Below are positions 41,933 through 50,011 of a stretch of 64,000 bases of DNA, one piece after another. Origin of the DNA: Methanofollis sp. UBA420 (lineage in GTDB: Archaea; Halobacteriota; Methanomicrobia; Methanomicrobiales; Methanofollaceae); contig NZ_DAGX01000002.1 in the NCBI RefSeq assembly GCF_002498315.1, positions 528,836-592,835 on the forward strand. The letters are read 5' to 3'. The position numbers and the translations under genes are program-made. A model generated the notes under the pieces. It did no database searches, was not told where the DNA came from, and saw only the letters and a list, made by a program, of their open reading frames with translations. Position 1 is the stretch's first letter. Each line of letters opens with the position of its first letter.

Positions 41933-42947
41933 GTACGGCGAACTCAAGGGATCGTACGGAGAGATCAGGCTGTTCCCTGAGTCTCTCGACGACCTCTGGC
42001 ACCTGGAACACCTCATCGAGCCGCGCGACCTCGTCTTTGCGACGACCTTGCGGACCGTCGACTCGGCGACGGACAAACTCCGCCCTGAAAAGGCCGAGAA
42101 GAGGCCGGTCCGCCTCGGCATCAGGGTGGAGAAGGTGGAGTTCCACCCGTACGCCAACCGCCTCAGGGTCGGCGGCATCATCGAATCGGGCATGGACATC
42201 GCCTCGTACCATACACTCAATGTCGAGCCGGGCTACGAGATCTCGGTGATCAGGCGGTGGCGGGGGATCGACCTCGAAAGGGTCGAGAGAGCGGTCGGGG
42301 CCTCCCTCCACAATGTCGTCCATGTGCTCACCATCGAGGAGGGAGAGGCCGAACTCTTCAGGATCAGGCAGTACGGTCCGGAGAGGGTCACGACCATCAC
42401 CGCAGGCAGCGGGAAAGGTGCAGAGATCGACGGCAGGACCGCCTTCTTCGCCGACGCCCTCCTCTCCCTGAAGGACGTCACCGGCCCGGTCGTCGTCGCG
42501 GGGCCGGGTTTTGTCAAGGAAGACTTTGTCAGGTACCTGAAGGCGAAAGACCCCGACCTCGGCGAGAGGGTCGTCACCGTCGAGACGCGGCGGATCGGCC
42601 GCGGCGCCGTCCAGGACGCAATCGGCCAGGGCGTCCTTGAAAGACTCGCCGGCGACCTCCAGCTCGCCCGCGAGGTGACCAGGATGGACGAGGTGCTCAA
42701 ACGTATCGGCACCGGCGGGGCGGTGGCGTACGGAAAGGCCGAGGTCAGGAAGGCGGTGGACTATGGCGCCGCCGAGGAGGTGCTCGTCACCGACACCCTG
42801 ATCAGGGACGCCGGCATCGCCCGTCTCCTCGAAGAGGCGGAGAGGATCAACGCGCGGGTCGTCGTCTTCAGTTCCGAGTTCGACCCCGGCGGACAACTCA
42901 ACGCCCTCGGCGGGATCGCCGCCCTGCTCCGCTATCCCCTCGGGTGA
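41922..42947 (+). CDS. pelA: mRNA surveillance protein pelota (Dom34)
   Basis: This 341-residue protein is a eRF1-like factor that enters stalled ribosomes and works with ABCE1 to split them. It has an N-terminal Sm-like domain (MKAEYGELKGSYGEIRLFPESLDDLWHL), a central RNase H-like domain (VVVAGPGFVKEDFVRYLK) and a C-terminal L7Ae-like domain (DYGAAEEVLVTDTLIRDAG, INALGGIAALLRYPLG-like end). The start at 41922 overlaps rqcH. The frame is open 12 codons earlier, but that is read-through of rqcH. Its 3' end overlaps the convergent membrane gene by 16 bases. Confidence 0.96.
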   Translation: MKAEYGELKGSYGEIRLFPESLDDLWHLEHLIEPRDLVFATTLRTVDSATDKLRPEKAEKRPVRLGIRVEKVEFHPYANRLRVGGIIESGMDIASYHTLNVEPGYEISVIRRWRGIDLERVERAVGASLHNVVHVLTIEEGEAELFRIRQYGPERVTTITAGSGKGAEIDGRTAFFADALLSLKDVTGPVVVAGPGFVKEDFVRYLKAKDPDLGERVVTVETRRIGRGAVQDAIGQGVLERLAGDLQLAREVTRMDEVLKRIGTGGAVAYGKAEVRKAVDYGAAEEVLVTDTLIRDAGIARLLEEAERINARVVVFSSEFDPGGQLNALGGIAALLRYPLG

Positions 42948-43957
42948 GGGGCACCGCGATCCTTTTTTTCCAGTACGAAGGTCGCTCCCCCGACAAAGCG
43001 GGCGATAGAGTTGTACAGCACGGCGATGACGTAACCCCCAACACCACCTGCAATGCCATAGAGCACGATGCCGAACAGGAGAGCACCGGCGACGACCGCA
43101 GGCGTACTCCCCGCGAACCCGCCCGCCTCCGCGCCGAGGAGAGGAAAGATCCCGCTTTTCTGGAGGATTGTGGAGACTCCGGCCATGAAGCCCGCCCCGA
43201 GACCCACAATGCTCATCGTACGGGCGACTGACCTGGGCACGACCGCCGCCATCTCCACACTGTTTTCAGAGGTGTTCTCCCTGTCCTGATCTCCGTTTCC
43301 GTGGGTGCGGGCCGTCACCCTCACCCCGCCGATGATGACGGCGACGAGGTCGTACAGGACGACACACACACCGCCGATGAAGATGCCGCTTAGTACAGCG
43401 ACGAATATCCAGGTGATGAGCATGACCAGAATAAATTCGGGCGTAGCGCCGTACAGGATGGGTGTCCATGAGAGAGGCCACATAATAGATCCGATCCAGC
43501 CGACACACTCGTATATGAGGGTCTGGAGGGCCATGAGTGCGAGGGAGAGGCAGACGCCGATCTTCAGCGCCGGAAAAACACCGATCTCGCGGATAGCCCA
43601 TGTCCCTTTTGCCATGGTTCCCGGTTGCGCCCTCACGACGGCCCCGCCGAACCGGCCAGCGGCGAGGTTGTACAGGGTCGCCGCGAGCGCTGCAAAGATG
43701 ATCGCGTGTACGACGTTGAGAAGGGGCACGACATAGAGCACCTGATAACCGAGAGCCCTGAGCACCTCTCCCTGTGCTGTTGTCACGGGGATATTCTCGT
43801 TGATCGCCGTCGGCAGCACCATGAAGCCCTGTACGACGCCGACCACCAGGGAGAGCGTCGCCGCCATCAGGACACACGACCGGAGAGAGACCGACGTGAT
43901 CTCGACCTCGGAAACGGTGGGACCTGTTACACCCGTGGACATAGGGCAACTATCCAT
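42932..43957 (-). CDS. Multi-pass membrane protein of unknown function
   Basis: The 341 residues (or 336 from ATG 43942) have about seven hydrophobic segments separated by a hydrophilic central loop (ARTHGNGDQDRENTSENSVEM). Glycine-rich helices (VIIGGV, GGVGGYVIAVLYNSIARFVGG) repeat a motif: NxxA-x-FGGAVV near residue 100 and NSIARFVGGATFV near the end suggest an internal duplication. I recognise no family. It faces the LolA-like/winged-helix gene across a perfect inverted repeat and may be its regulatory target. Confidence 0.7.
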   Translation of the reverse strand: MDSCPMSTGVTGPTVSEVEITSVSLRSCVLMAATLSLVVGVVQGFMVLPTAINENIPVTTAQGEVLRALGYQVLYVVPLLNVVHAIIFAALAATLYNLAAGRFGGAVVRAQPGTMAKGTWAIREIGVFPALKIGVCLSLALMALQTLIYECVGWIGSIMWPLSWTPILYGATPEFILVMLITWIFVAVLSGIFIGGVCVVLYDLVAVIIGGVRVTARTHGNGDQDRENTSENSVEMAAVVPRSVARTMSIVGLGAGFMAGVSTILQKSGIFPLLGAEAGGFAGSTPAVVAGALLFGIVLYGIAGGVGGYVIAVLYNSIARFVGGATFVLEKKDRGAPHPRG

Positions 43958-43984
43958 TCCAGACGCATAAAGACTTTATCGCAG

Positions 43985-44030
43985 GATCGGTTACACGTCC
44001 TGTTTCCGAAGGCCTGACCTGTAACCGATC
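43985..44030. promoter_or_regulatory. Perfect 11-base inverted repeat between divergent membrane protein and sensor-regulator
   Basis: GATCGGTTACA at 43985-43995 is the exact inverse of TGTAACCGATC at 44020-44030, with 24 bases between. The arms lie just upstream of both promoters: an ATAAAG-A-CTTTAT TATA-like palindrome at 43967-43979 for the leftward gene, and AATAAATAG at 44042-44050 for the rightward one. Size and spacing fit an operator for a dimeric winged-helix protein. Confidence 0.65.
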
Positions 44031-44050
44031 GGTACAGAATGAATAAATAG
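44026..44050 (+). promoter_or_regulatory. Promoter carrying the 15-base motif shared with 5054-5068
   Basis: CGATCGGTACAGAAT (44026-44040) overlaps the right arm of the inverted repeat and runs directly into GAATAAATAG, a TATA-like element about 30 bases before ATG 44078. The identical 15-mer stands in the same place before the lipoprotein gene at 5180. The message from here would be almost leaderless. Confidence 0.5.
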
Positions 44051-44077
44051 ACCCGGCCCGACCTACCTGTGTCGACG

Positions 44078-45331
44078 ATGAGAACACTCTGTGCATGGTT
44101 CGTCCTGGTCCTCGCGTGCTCCCTCGCAGGAGTGTGTGCGGCGGCGCCTGCCGAAGAGGTCGCCGCCGGTGCGGTCGCGGCGTACCATCAGGTCGCCGAT
44201 TATACGGCCACCGTCACCGTTCACGGCCCGGACAGGGACGAGGTCGTCAGGGTGGCGGCCATGCCGCCAGGCAGTTTCAGGGTCGAATACGGCGACCCGT
44301 CACTCCATCACGGCGCCGCCCTTGCGGTCCTGTCGGAGGGGTCTGCATGGTGGTATGTGCCTCCGCAGTGTTCGATGGGGTCGACAGGGGTGGAAAAACC
44401 CCTGGACGGCGACTATATGGCGGCGGGGATCGCCGCCCTCTCGACCGGCAAGGTCACGAGCATGCACGAGGCCGTCCTGGACGGCAGGACCGTCCCTGTC
44501 GTCGATGTCGTACCCGTTGGTGCCGTCGACCCCTTCCCCCCTGACACCGCACGTCTCTCCATCTCGATCGACCGGGAAACGATGCTGGTCCTGTGTGTCG
44601 AGGGCTACGACCGCACGGGGGCCCTCGTGCGGTCGGCGGAGTACCGGAACCTCAGGGTAAATGCCGGCCTCCCTGAAGACACCTTCGCCTTCGGGAAGCC
44701 GAAAGGTGTGTGGGAGCGGGCCCCTCCCACAACATCCGATTTTCTCATGAACCTCGCCTTTCTCCTTGCAAACCTGGTCATCATCCCCATCGAGTCATTC
44801 CTCGCGCTTCGCATCTGGTTGAGCCTTGGCTACCGGAGGGTCACGCAGAAAAACATCCTTGATAATGTGACACGGTGCCGGGTTTACCAGGCCATCCTGG
44901 ATAACCCCGGAATACACAGGGAGAAGATCGCCCGGATCACCCGGACACATCCCGGCACCCTCCGCTATCACCTCGCGGTCCTCAGGCAGGCAGGGAAGAT
45001 CGCGGTCGAGCAGACGGGAGGTTGCTGCCGCTACTATGAGAACAATGGGAGATATTCAGAGCGTGAACGAACAGTCCTTGCCGCTCTCAGGAACAGCACC
45101 CGGCGAGAGATCCTCACCGTCCTCCTCCAGACACCCGGCCTCTCGCGGCAGGAAATCGCGGTGCACCTCGGCATCTCCGGCCCTGCCGTCTCCCGCCACA
45201 TGGACAGACTCCAGAGGGACGGGATCGTCGAGAAGAGCATGAACGGACGTGCCGCATCTTTCTCCGTCACCGGGGAGAGCGGCCACGATCTGCTCGGCGC
45301 CCTGCACGTTCTAAAATGCGGGGCCGACTGA
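44078..45331 (+). CDS. Membrane-bound sensor-regulator: LolA/RseB-like ectodomain plus two winged-helix domains
   Basis: 417 residues from ATG 44078 (GTG 44069 is an alternative). A signal peptide (about 1-24) leads to an extracellular domain of about 190 residues resembling LolA/RseB-type or DUF2092-like proteins (VAAYHQVADYTATVTVHGPDRDEVVRVAAMPPGSFRVEY). A single transmembrane helix (MNLAFLLANLVIIPIESFLAL, about 225-250) follows. The cytoplasmic part has two winged-helix domains: VYQAILDNPGIHREKIARITRTHPGTLRYHLAVLRQAGKI and ILTVLLQTPGLSRQEIAVHLGISGPAVSRHMDRLQRDGIV. This is a one-component signal transducer that could act on DNA directly from the membrane. Confidence 0.82.
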   Translation: MRTLCAWFVLVLACSLAGVCAAAPAEEVAAGAVAAYHQVADYTATVTVHGPDRDEVVRVAAMPPGSFRVEYGDPSLHHGAALAVLSEGSAWWYVPPQCSMGSTGVEKPLDGDYMAAGIAALSTGKVTSMHEAVLDGRTVPVVDVVPVGAVDPFPPDTARLSISIDRETMLVLCVEGYDRTGALVRSAEYRNLRVNAGLPEDTFAFGKPKGVWERAPPTTSDFLMNLAFLLANLVIIPIESFLALRIWLSLGYRRVTQKNILDNVTRCRVYQAILDNPGIHREKIARITRTHPGTLRYHLAVLRQAGKIAVEQTGGCCRYYENNGRYSERERTVLAALRNSTRREILTVLLQTPGLSRQEIAVHLGISGPAVSRHMDRLQRDGIVEKSMNGRAASFSVTGESGHDLLGALHVLKCGAD

Positions 45332-45351
45332 AAGGAAAAAGGAGATTATAT

Positions 45352-46059
45352 TTATTCTTCCTTCACTTCAGCTTCGGCTTCTGCCGGCTCTTCTGCGGGC
45401 ATCTCCGGGCGCTTGAAGGTCTCGACAAAGACGATGTCCTGCACCTCGGGGATGAACTCGAAGATCTGGTGGACGACGATCCCGCGGGCCATGACCCAGC
45501 GGCGGTCGTAGTTGATCCCTGCCGGGAGGTTCAGGGTGAGGGTGCCCTCGGCAAAGGTGAGGTCCATCTCGCGGCCTGCAAAGAGCTTGATGAAGCCCTT
45601 TGCCTTCTCCTCGACGGTCTCGACCATGCCCTCGATGGTGAAGGTGTAGGAGAGATCCTTGCCGGCGAGCGGGTGGTTGAAGTCGACGACGGCCCTCTTC
45701 CCGACCACATTGACGACGACGCCCTCGCGGTCGCCCGACTGGATACGCATGCCGAACTTGGGCTTCTCCCTGAACTGGTTGGCGTTCACGGACTCGACAA
45801 GCTTCATGTCATGGGGACCAAAGCCCTTCTCGGCCTCGACCTCGACCTCGTACTGCTGGCCGATCTCCTTGCCGACGAGAGCCTCGTCAAGGCCCGGGAT
45901 GACATGGTTGCTCCCGACGCGAATGACGATCGGGGCATAGTCCTTCTGGCTCTTGATGCCTGCTTCTTCTGCATCAGCGGCGACGGTGGTGTCGAAGATC
46001 TCGCCCTCCACACGGGCGGTATAGTTGAGTCTAACGATGTCTCCTTCCTGAATTGCCAT
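45352..46059 (-). CDS. FKBP-type peptidyl-prolyl isomerase, long archaeal form
   Basis: 235 residues from ATG 46059, with AGGTG upstream; a GTG at 46068 is an alternative. The N-terminal FKBP domain (GDIVRLNYTARVEGEIFDTT, APIVIRVGSNHVIPGLDEALVGKEIGQQYEVEV) has the insert-in-flap region (about 85-140, ending NHPLAGKDLSYTFTIEGMVE) typical of SlyD-like chaperone isomerases. A C-terminal domain and an acidic Glu/Ala tail follow. It probably assists folding in the cytoplasm. It is transcribed alone, divergently from the CYTH gene. Confidence 0.95.
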   Translation of the reverse strand: MAIQEGDIVRLNYTARVEGEIFDTTVAADAEEAGIKSQKDYAPIVIRVGSNHVIPGLDEALVGKEIGQQYEVEVEAEKGFGPHDMKLVESVNANQFREKPKFGMRIQSGDREGVVVNVVGKRAVVDFNHPLAGKDLSYTFTIEGMVETVEEKAKGFIKLFAGREMDLTFAEGTLTLNLPAGINYDRRWVMARGIVVHQIFEFIPEVQDIVFVETFKRPEMPAEEPAEAEAEVKEE

Positions 46060-46115
46060 AATATACACCTTGTCTATATCAAGTCTCGACGAAAATACTT
46101 AAAATGGTGCCATAG

Positions 46116-46637
46116 ATGTTTGAAGTGGAAACAAAAATACGCGTCCCTGATCTCCCGGAGATCCGCTCCCGTCTTGTCAGGATCGGCGCCGGAACGCCGT
46201 CTGTCGCCGACCAGCAGGACGTCTACTACAACCACCCGGTGCGGGACTTCGGCCGGACCGACGAGGCCCTCAGGGTCAGGTACGAGGGCGAGAGGTGCAC
46301 CCTTACATATAAAGGGCCGAAACTCGCCACAAAGGGTGCAAAGACCAGGGAAGAGTTCAACCTGACCGTGGAGTCCGGGGAGAACCTGGAGGAGGTCCTG
46401 CGCCGCCTCGGTTTTGTCAGGAGCGCGGAGGTCCGGAAGCACAGGGAGGAGTTTGCCCTCGGGACCGCGTCCGTCGCCCTCGATGAGGTGGACGGCCTCG
46501 GGAGTTTCGTCGAGATCGAGGTGATGGCGCACGAAGCAGGGGCGGAAGCGGAAAAAGAGATCGAACGAATTAAAGGAGAACTGGGGATAGAGGGTTCTCA
46601 CATCCCGCAGTCCTATCTTGAACTGCTCAAACAGTGA
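46116..46637 (+). CDS. CYTH-domain protein (CyaB-like class IV adenylate cyclase / triphosphatase)
   Basis: The 173-residue protein has the signature E-x-E-x-K at its N-terminus (MFEVETKIRV). Further charged beta strands follow: RVRYEGERCTLTYKGPK, KTREEFNLTV, VRKHREEFALG and ALDEVDGLGSFVEIEV, which line a triphosphate tunnel. Archaeal CyaB/thiamine-triphosphatase-like proteins hydrolyse or cyclise triphosphates; the actual reaction is not known here. Its 3' end overlaps the convergent phosphoesterase by 11 bases. Confidence 0.92.
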   Translation: MFEVETKIRVPDLPEIRSRLVRIGAGTPSVADQQDVYYNHPVRDFGRTDEALRVRYEGERCTLTYKGPKLATKGAKTREEFNLTVESGENLEEVLRRLGFVRSAEVRKHREEFALGTASVALDEVDGLGSFVEIEVMAHEAGAEAEKEIERIKGELGIEGSHIPQSYLELLKQ

Positions 46638-47268
46638 GCAGTTCGATCTCGATCGCCTTCGGTTCGTCGCCGAAGTGGATCAGGGCGCAGTTGCCCTCCG
46701 AGGCCGGGCCCGGGTTGACGATCTTGACGCCGTCCACCTCGGTGACCCCCTTGTTCTCGTGCATGTGAGCGCAGCAGACGAGGTCGAACTCCTTGATGTG
46801 GTTCCTGACACTTGTGCTGCCCACATGGTCCTCACCGGCCAGGTCAAAGACGCCGTGGGGCGGGACATGGCTGACCAGCACATTATGGACATTCCTGTCC
46901 ATGTGAGCCGTAGCCTGTTTGATCAGACGTTCAATCTCCTCTTCTTTCAACTCGAAGGGCGTCCCGAAGGGCGTCGGGTTGGACCCGCCAACGCCAGCCA
47001 TCGAGATCTTCCCGAGCGAGAATGTAGCACCGTGGAGATTGACACAGTCCGAGTGTTCGAGAGCATCGCATATATCGCATGGATCACAGTTCCCCGGTAC
47101 CGCAAAGCACGGTACGTCGATGAGCGAGGTCATCTTGTTGACCATGTCACATGGTCCGAACTGTGTGAGATCGCCAGCAATGATGACAAAGTCGGGCTGG
47201 AGGGCCATGAAGGACTCCAGCTTGCCCAACTGGCCATGAAGGTCTGCCAGCAAAAGCACATCCATCAT
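46627..47268 (-). CDS. Metallophosphoesterase (YfcE/MJ0936-like)
   Basis: This 213-residue calcineurin-like phosphoesterase has all metal-binding motifs: LLADLHG (DxH), IIAGDLT (GDxx), VPGNCD (GNxD), LVSHVPPHG and CCAHMHENKG. Relatives hydrolyse phosphodiesters such as bis-pNPP; the natural substrate is unknown. It ends a three-gene leftward operon (DUF126, radical SAM, phosphoesterase) with 12-base spacing. Confidence 0.93.
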   Translation of the reverse strand: MMDVLLLADLHGQLGKLESFMALQPDFVIIAGDLTQFGPCDMVNKMTSLIDVPCFAVPGNCDPCDICDALEHSDCVNLHGATFSLGKISMAGVGGSNPTPFGTPFELKEEEIERLIKQATAHMDRNVHNVLVSHVPPHGVFDLAGEDHVGSTSVRNHIKEFDLVCCAHMHENKGVTEVDGVKIVNPGPASEGNCALIHFGDEPKAIEIELLTV

Positions 47269-47280
47269 GATAGAACTTCT

Positions 47281-48390
47281 CTAACGGTTCCTATAAAATC
47301 TTCTCTCAGGATCGTCCCAGGAGCCAGAAATTTTCCCATTTAGTGCAAGGCGACCAAGATCGCGTTGCGTCTCCGAAAGAAGCCATCTTGGCCTCAGGTT
47401 TGCCATCGGCGTCCCGGGCAGCGGTATAAAGAGATGGACATGGGCCTGCCCACGGCGCGTGACCTCGCGGATGAGAGCGAGGGTCGCCAGTTCGTCTTCG
47501 TCCTCCTCGCACGGGAGGCCGACGATGAAGTCGACCACGGGCATGAAGCCATGGTCACGGCAGAGGTCGAGGGCATGCTCGACGTCGGCGACGGTATGTC
47601 CCCGGCGCAGGAGGCCGAGCACCCTGTCGCTTCCCGACTGGGCCCCGAAGTGGAGGCGGCGGTTTGCGCAGTGCGCCGAGATCAGGTCGAGAGACTCGTC
47701 GGTGACGAACTCGGGGCGCACCTCCGAGGGAAAGGTCCCGAAATAGATCTGGTTTTTGTGGAGCGCACGAAACAGGCGTTCAACGCGGTCGAGGCGCGGG
47801 TGGATGCCGTCGTCAGAGCCGTAGGCAAGGGCGTTCGGGGTGACGAAACGGGCGTCCCTGAACCGTGCCGCATACCGGGCGATCTCCTCCACGGGCCGAT
47901 GGCGCATCCGCCTCCCGAAGATCCGGGGGGTCTGGCAGTACGCGCACCCGAAGGGGCAGCCGCGGGAGATCTCGATGTATCCTTTGAACTGCGAGAAGGG
48001 GGGATACGCGGGGAGAAAGACCGTATGGTCGGGCGGGCAGATGCCCGCCTTTGTGGCCACGCCTGGCACCGGGCCGGTCTCACCGGCCTTGATCGCCCGA
48101 AGGAGCCTCGGGAGGGTGTGCTCACCCTCGCCGGTGACGACATAGTCGGCGTACCTCGCCACCTCCGCAGGGCATGCCGCCGCATGGGGGCCGCCGACGA
48201 TGGTGATGCAGGGCGCCGATGCAATCTCGTCCTGGAAGTGCGGGGCATTGATGGAATTGAGACTGTAGCAGGTCACGTCGCCTTCGGGCCCGCCCGACAG
48301 CCGCAGGGTGATCCCCTCTGCCTCGCAGGCCGCATAGAGGGCGGCAAAGGTGTTCTTGGCTGCGGTGATCTCCCGCCAGTTCACCTGCAT
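47281..48390 (-). CDS. B12-binding-like / radical SAM protein (MJ_1487 / TIGR04013-type)
   Basis: The 369-residue enzyme has an N-terminal Rossmann-like cobalamin-type domain (SLNSINAPHFQDEIASAPCITIVGGPHAAACP). Then comes a radical SAM barrel with CPFGCAYC (C-x3-C-x2-C) after YIEISRG, and a HVHLFIPLPGTP segment at the end. The chemistry is unknown; the family is archaeal and common in methanogens. It is in an operon with DUF126 upstream (13-base gap) and the phosphoesterase downstream. Confidence 0.88.
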   Translation of the reverse strand: MQVNWREITAAKNTFAALYAACEAEGITLRLSGGPEGDVTCYSLNSINAPHFQDEIASAPCITIVGGPHAAACPAEVARYADYVVTGEGEHTLPRLLRAIKAGETGPVPGVATKAGICPPDHTVFLPAYPPFSQFKGYIEISRGCPFGCAYCQTPRIFGRRMRHRPVEEIARYAARFRDARFVTPNALAYGSDDGIHPRLDRVERLFRALHKNQIYFGTFPSEVRPEFVTDESLDLISAHCANRRLHFGAQSGSDRVLGLLRRGHTVADVEHALDLCRDHGFMPVVDFIVGLPCEEDEDELATLALIREVTRRGQAHVHLFIPLPGTPMANLRPRWLLSETQRDLGRLALNGKISGSWDDPERRFYRNR

Positions 48391-48403
48391 CCTGTCTGCC
48401 CTC

Positions 48404-48808
48404 TCATGCCTCCCATGAGACCGTCCCCGCCTCTCCGTCCACCGTCACGGTCTCTCCTCCAGGCAGGCCCGAGAGCCCGGTTTCGAGGCGGTCGACCATC
48501 GGGATATGGGCGATGATCGCGCCGGTGACGATGATCGGTTCGGCCTCCTCGTTGATGATGGCGGCCGGCGCCTTCCCGTTCCGTGCGAGGGCGTACATCA
48601 CATAGGACCCAACAGTCGAACCCTTCCCGAAGGGAAATGCAAAGACCGTCCCCGCAATCGATTCGCCCTTGAGAGGATGGCCTTCTTCGATGATCACGCC
48701 GCTCTCAGGGTCAACCCCTGAGAGAAATGACAGTGGTGCCGGGGAAACGAGCAACCTCCCGGTCGCAGTTCCCCGAGCAATGCCTCTTCCATTGATTATC
48801 ACAGACAC
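48404..48808 (-). CDS. DUF126 protein: aconitase-X swivel / phosphomevalonate dehydratase small subunit
   Basis: This 134-residue protein has the family signatures LSFLSGVDPESGVIIEEGHPL, FAFPFGKGSTVGSYVMYAL, GKAPAAIINEEAEPIIVTGAIIAHIP. In archaea this small subunit joins a DUF521 large subunit to dehydrate phosphomevalonate for isoprenoid lipid synthesis. The large-subunit gene is not in the window. It starts a leftward operon, back to back with PAN. Confidence 0.9.
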   Translation of the reverse strand: MSVIINGRGIARGTATGRLLVSPAPLSFLSGVDPESGVIIEEGHPLKGESIAGTVFAFPFGKGSTVGSYVMYALARNGKAPAAIINEEAEPIIVTGAIIAHIPMVDRLETGLSGLPGGETVTVDGEAGTVSWEA

Positions 48809-48846
48809 ACCTAATAAATGTATAAAGAATCCACTATATTAGTGAC

Positions 48847-50004
48847 ATGGAAGACTCTGTGATTGGCGTCAACAATGACAATAATCTGTATAAACTCCAG
48901 GTCCAGGAAATGAAGGCGAAGGTCCTGGACCTGAAGATGCAGAACGAGTTGCTCCAGAAAGAGGTCAACCAGCTGCGGCGGGAAAACAACCAGCTCAAGC
49001 GGGTCCCGCTCTTTGTTGCAGCTGTTGTTGACAAACTCGGTGACGGCGAGGTCTATCTCAGGCAGCAGGGAAACAACCAGGAATACATCACACGGGTCAA
49101 CCCCGAACTCTATGACGGGATGAGTGTGGGCATGAAGGTTGCCGTGAACAATGCTCTTTCCATTGTGAAGCCCATCGGCACAACCTACGACTCCCGTGTC
49201 AGGGTTATGGAGCTTGAAGAAGCGCCGAGCGTCACCTTCGAACAGATCGGCGGGCTGAAAGAAGAGATCGAAGAGGTCCGCGAGGCGGTCGAGTACCCGC
49301 TCACCAGGCCCGAGATCTTCGAAAAAGTCGGCGTCGAACCCCCGAAGGGTATCCTGCTGTACGGCCCGCCCGGCACGGGGAAGACCCTCATTGCCAAGGC
49401 CGTGGCGCACAATGCCCATGCCGAGTTCATCAGGATGTCGGGCTCGGAACTCGTCCACAAGTTCATCGGCGAAGGGGCGCAGCTGGTGCGGGAACTCTTC
49501 GACTTCGCGCGCGAGCACGCCCCGGCAATCGTCTTCATCGACGAGATCGACGCGATCGCGAGCCAGCGTACAAACGACGGCACCTCGGGGAGCGCCGAGG
49601 TCCAGCGGACCCTGATGCAACTCCTTGCCGAGATGGACGGCTTCAACAACCGCGGCAATATCAGGATCATGGCGGCCACAAACCGCGTCGACATGCTCGA
49701 CCCGGCGATTCTCCGGCCCGGCCGTTTCGACCGGATCATCGAGGTCCCGGTCCCTGACGCCGACTCGCGCCGGGAGATCTTCAAGATCCACACCGGGAAG
49801 ATGAGCCTTGACAATGTCAACCTGGAAGCGCTTGTCCCCCTCGCCGAGGGTATGACAGGCGCCGAGATCCAGGCGGTCTGCCGCGAAGCCGGTATGCGGG
49901 CGGTCCGCAGGAATGCCGTGGCCGTGGAGCACAATGACTTCCTTGAGGCTATCCGGAAGGTCAGCCGCAAGGAAAACGCAGGCGATCTCCGGATGTACAT
50001 CTGA
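48847..50004 (+). CDS. pan: Proteasome-activating nucleotidase (PAN), copy 1
   Basis: This 385-residue AAA+ unfoldase feeds proteins to the 20S proteasome. An N-terminal coiled coil (about 14-52, YKLQVQEMKAKVLDLKMQNELL), an OB domain and the ATPase are present. Walker A GPPGTGKT is at 173-180, followed by Walker B IVFIDEIDAI and the arginine-finger region ILRPGRFDR. The C-terminus ends L-R-M-Y-I, a HbYX motif that docks into the proteasome ring and opens the gate. A TATA-like stretch just before the ATG implies a very short leader. A second PAN faces it 0.6 kb downstream. Confidence 0.97.
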   Translation: MEDSVIGVNNDNNLYKLQVQEMKAKVLDLKMQNELLQKEVNQLRRENNQLKRVPLFVAAVVDKLGDGEVYLRQQGNNQEYITRVNPELYDGMSVGMKVAVNNALSIVKPIGTTYDSRVRVMELEEAPSVTFEQIGGLKEEIEEVREAVEYPLTRPEIFEKVGVEPPKGILLYGPPGTGKTLIAKAVAHNAHAEFIRMSGSELVHKFIGEGAQLVRELFDFAREHAPAIVFIDEIDAIASQRTNDGTSGSAEVQRTLMQLLAEMDGFNNRGNIRIMAATNRVDMLDPAILRPGRFDRIIEVPVPDADSRREIFKIHTGKMSLDNVNLEALVPLAEGMTGAEIQAVCREAGMRAVRRNAVAVEHNDFLEAIRKVSRKENAGDLRMYI

Positions 50005-50011
50005 ACAGACC

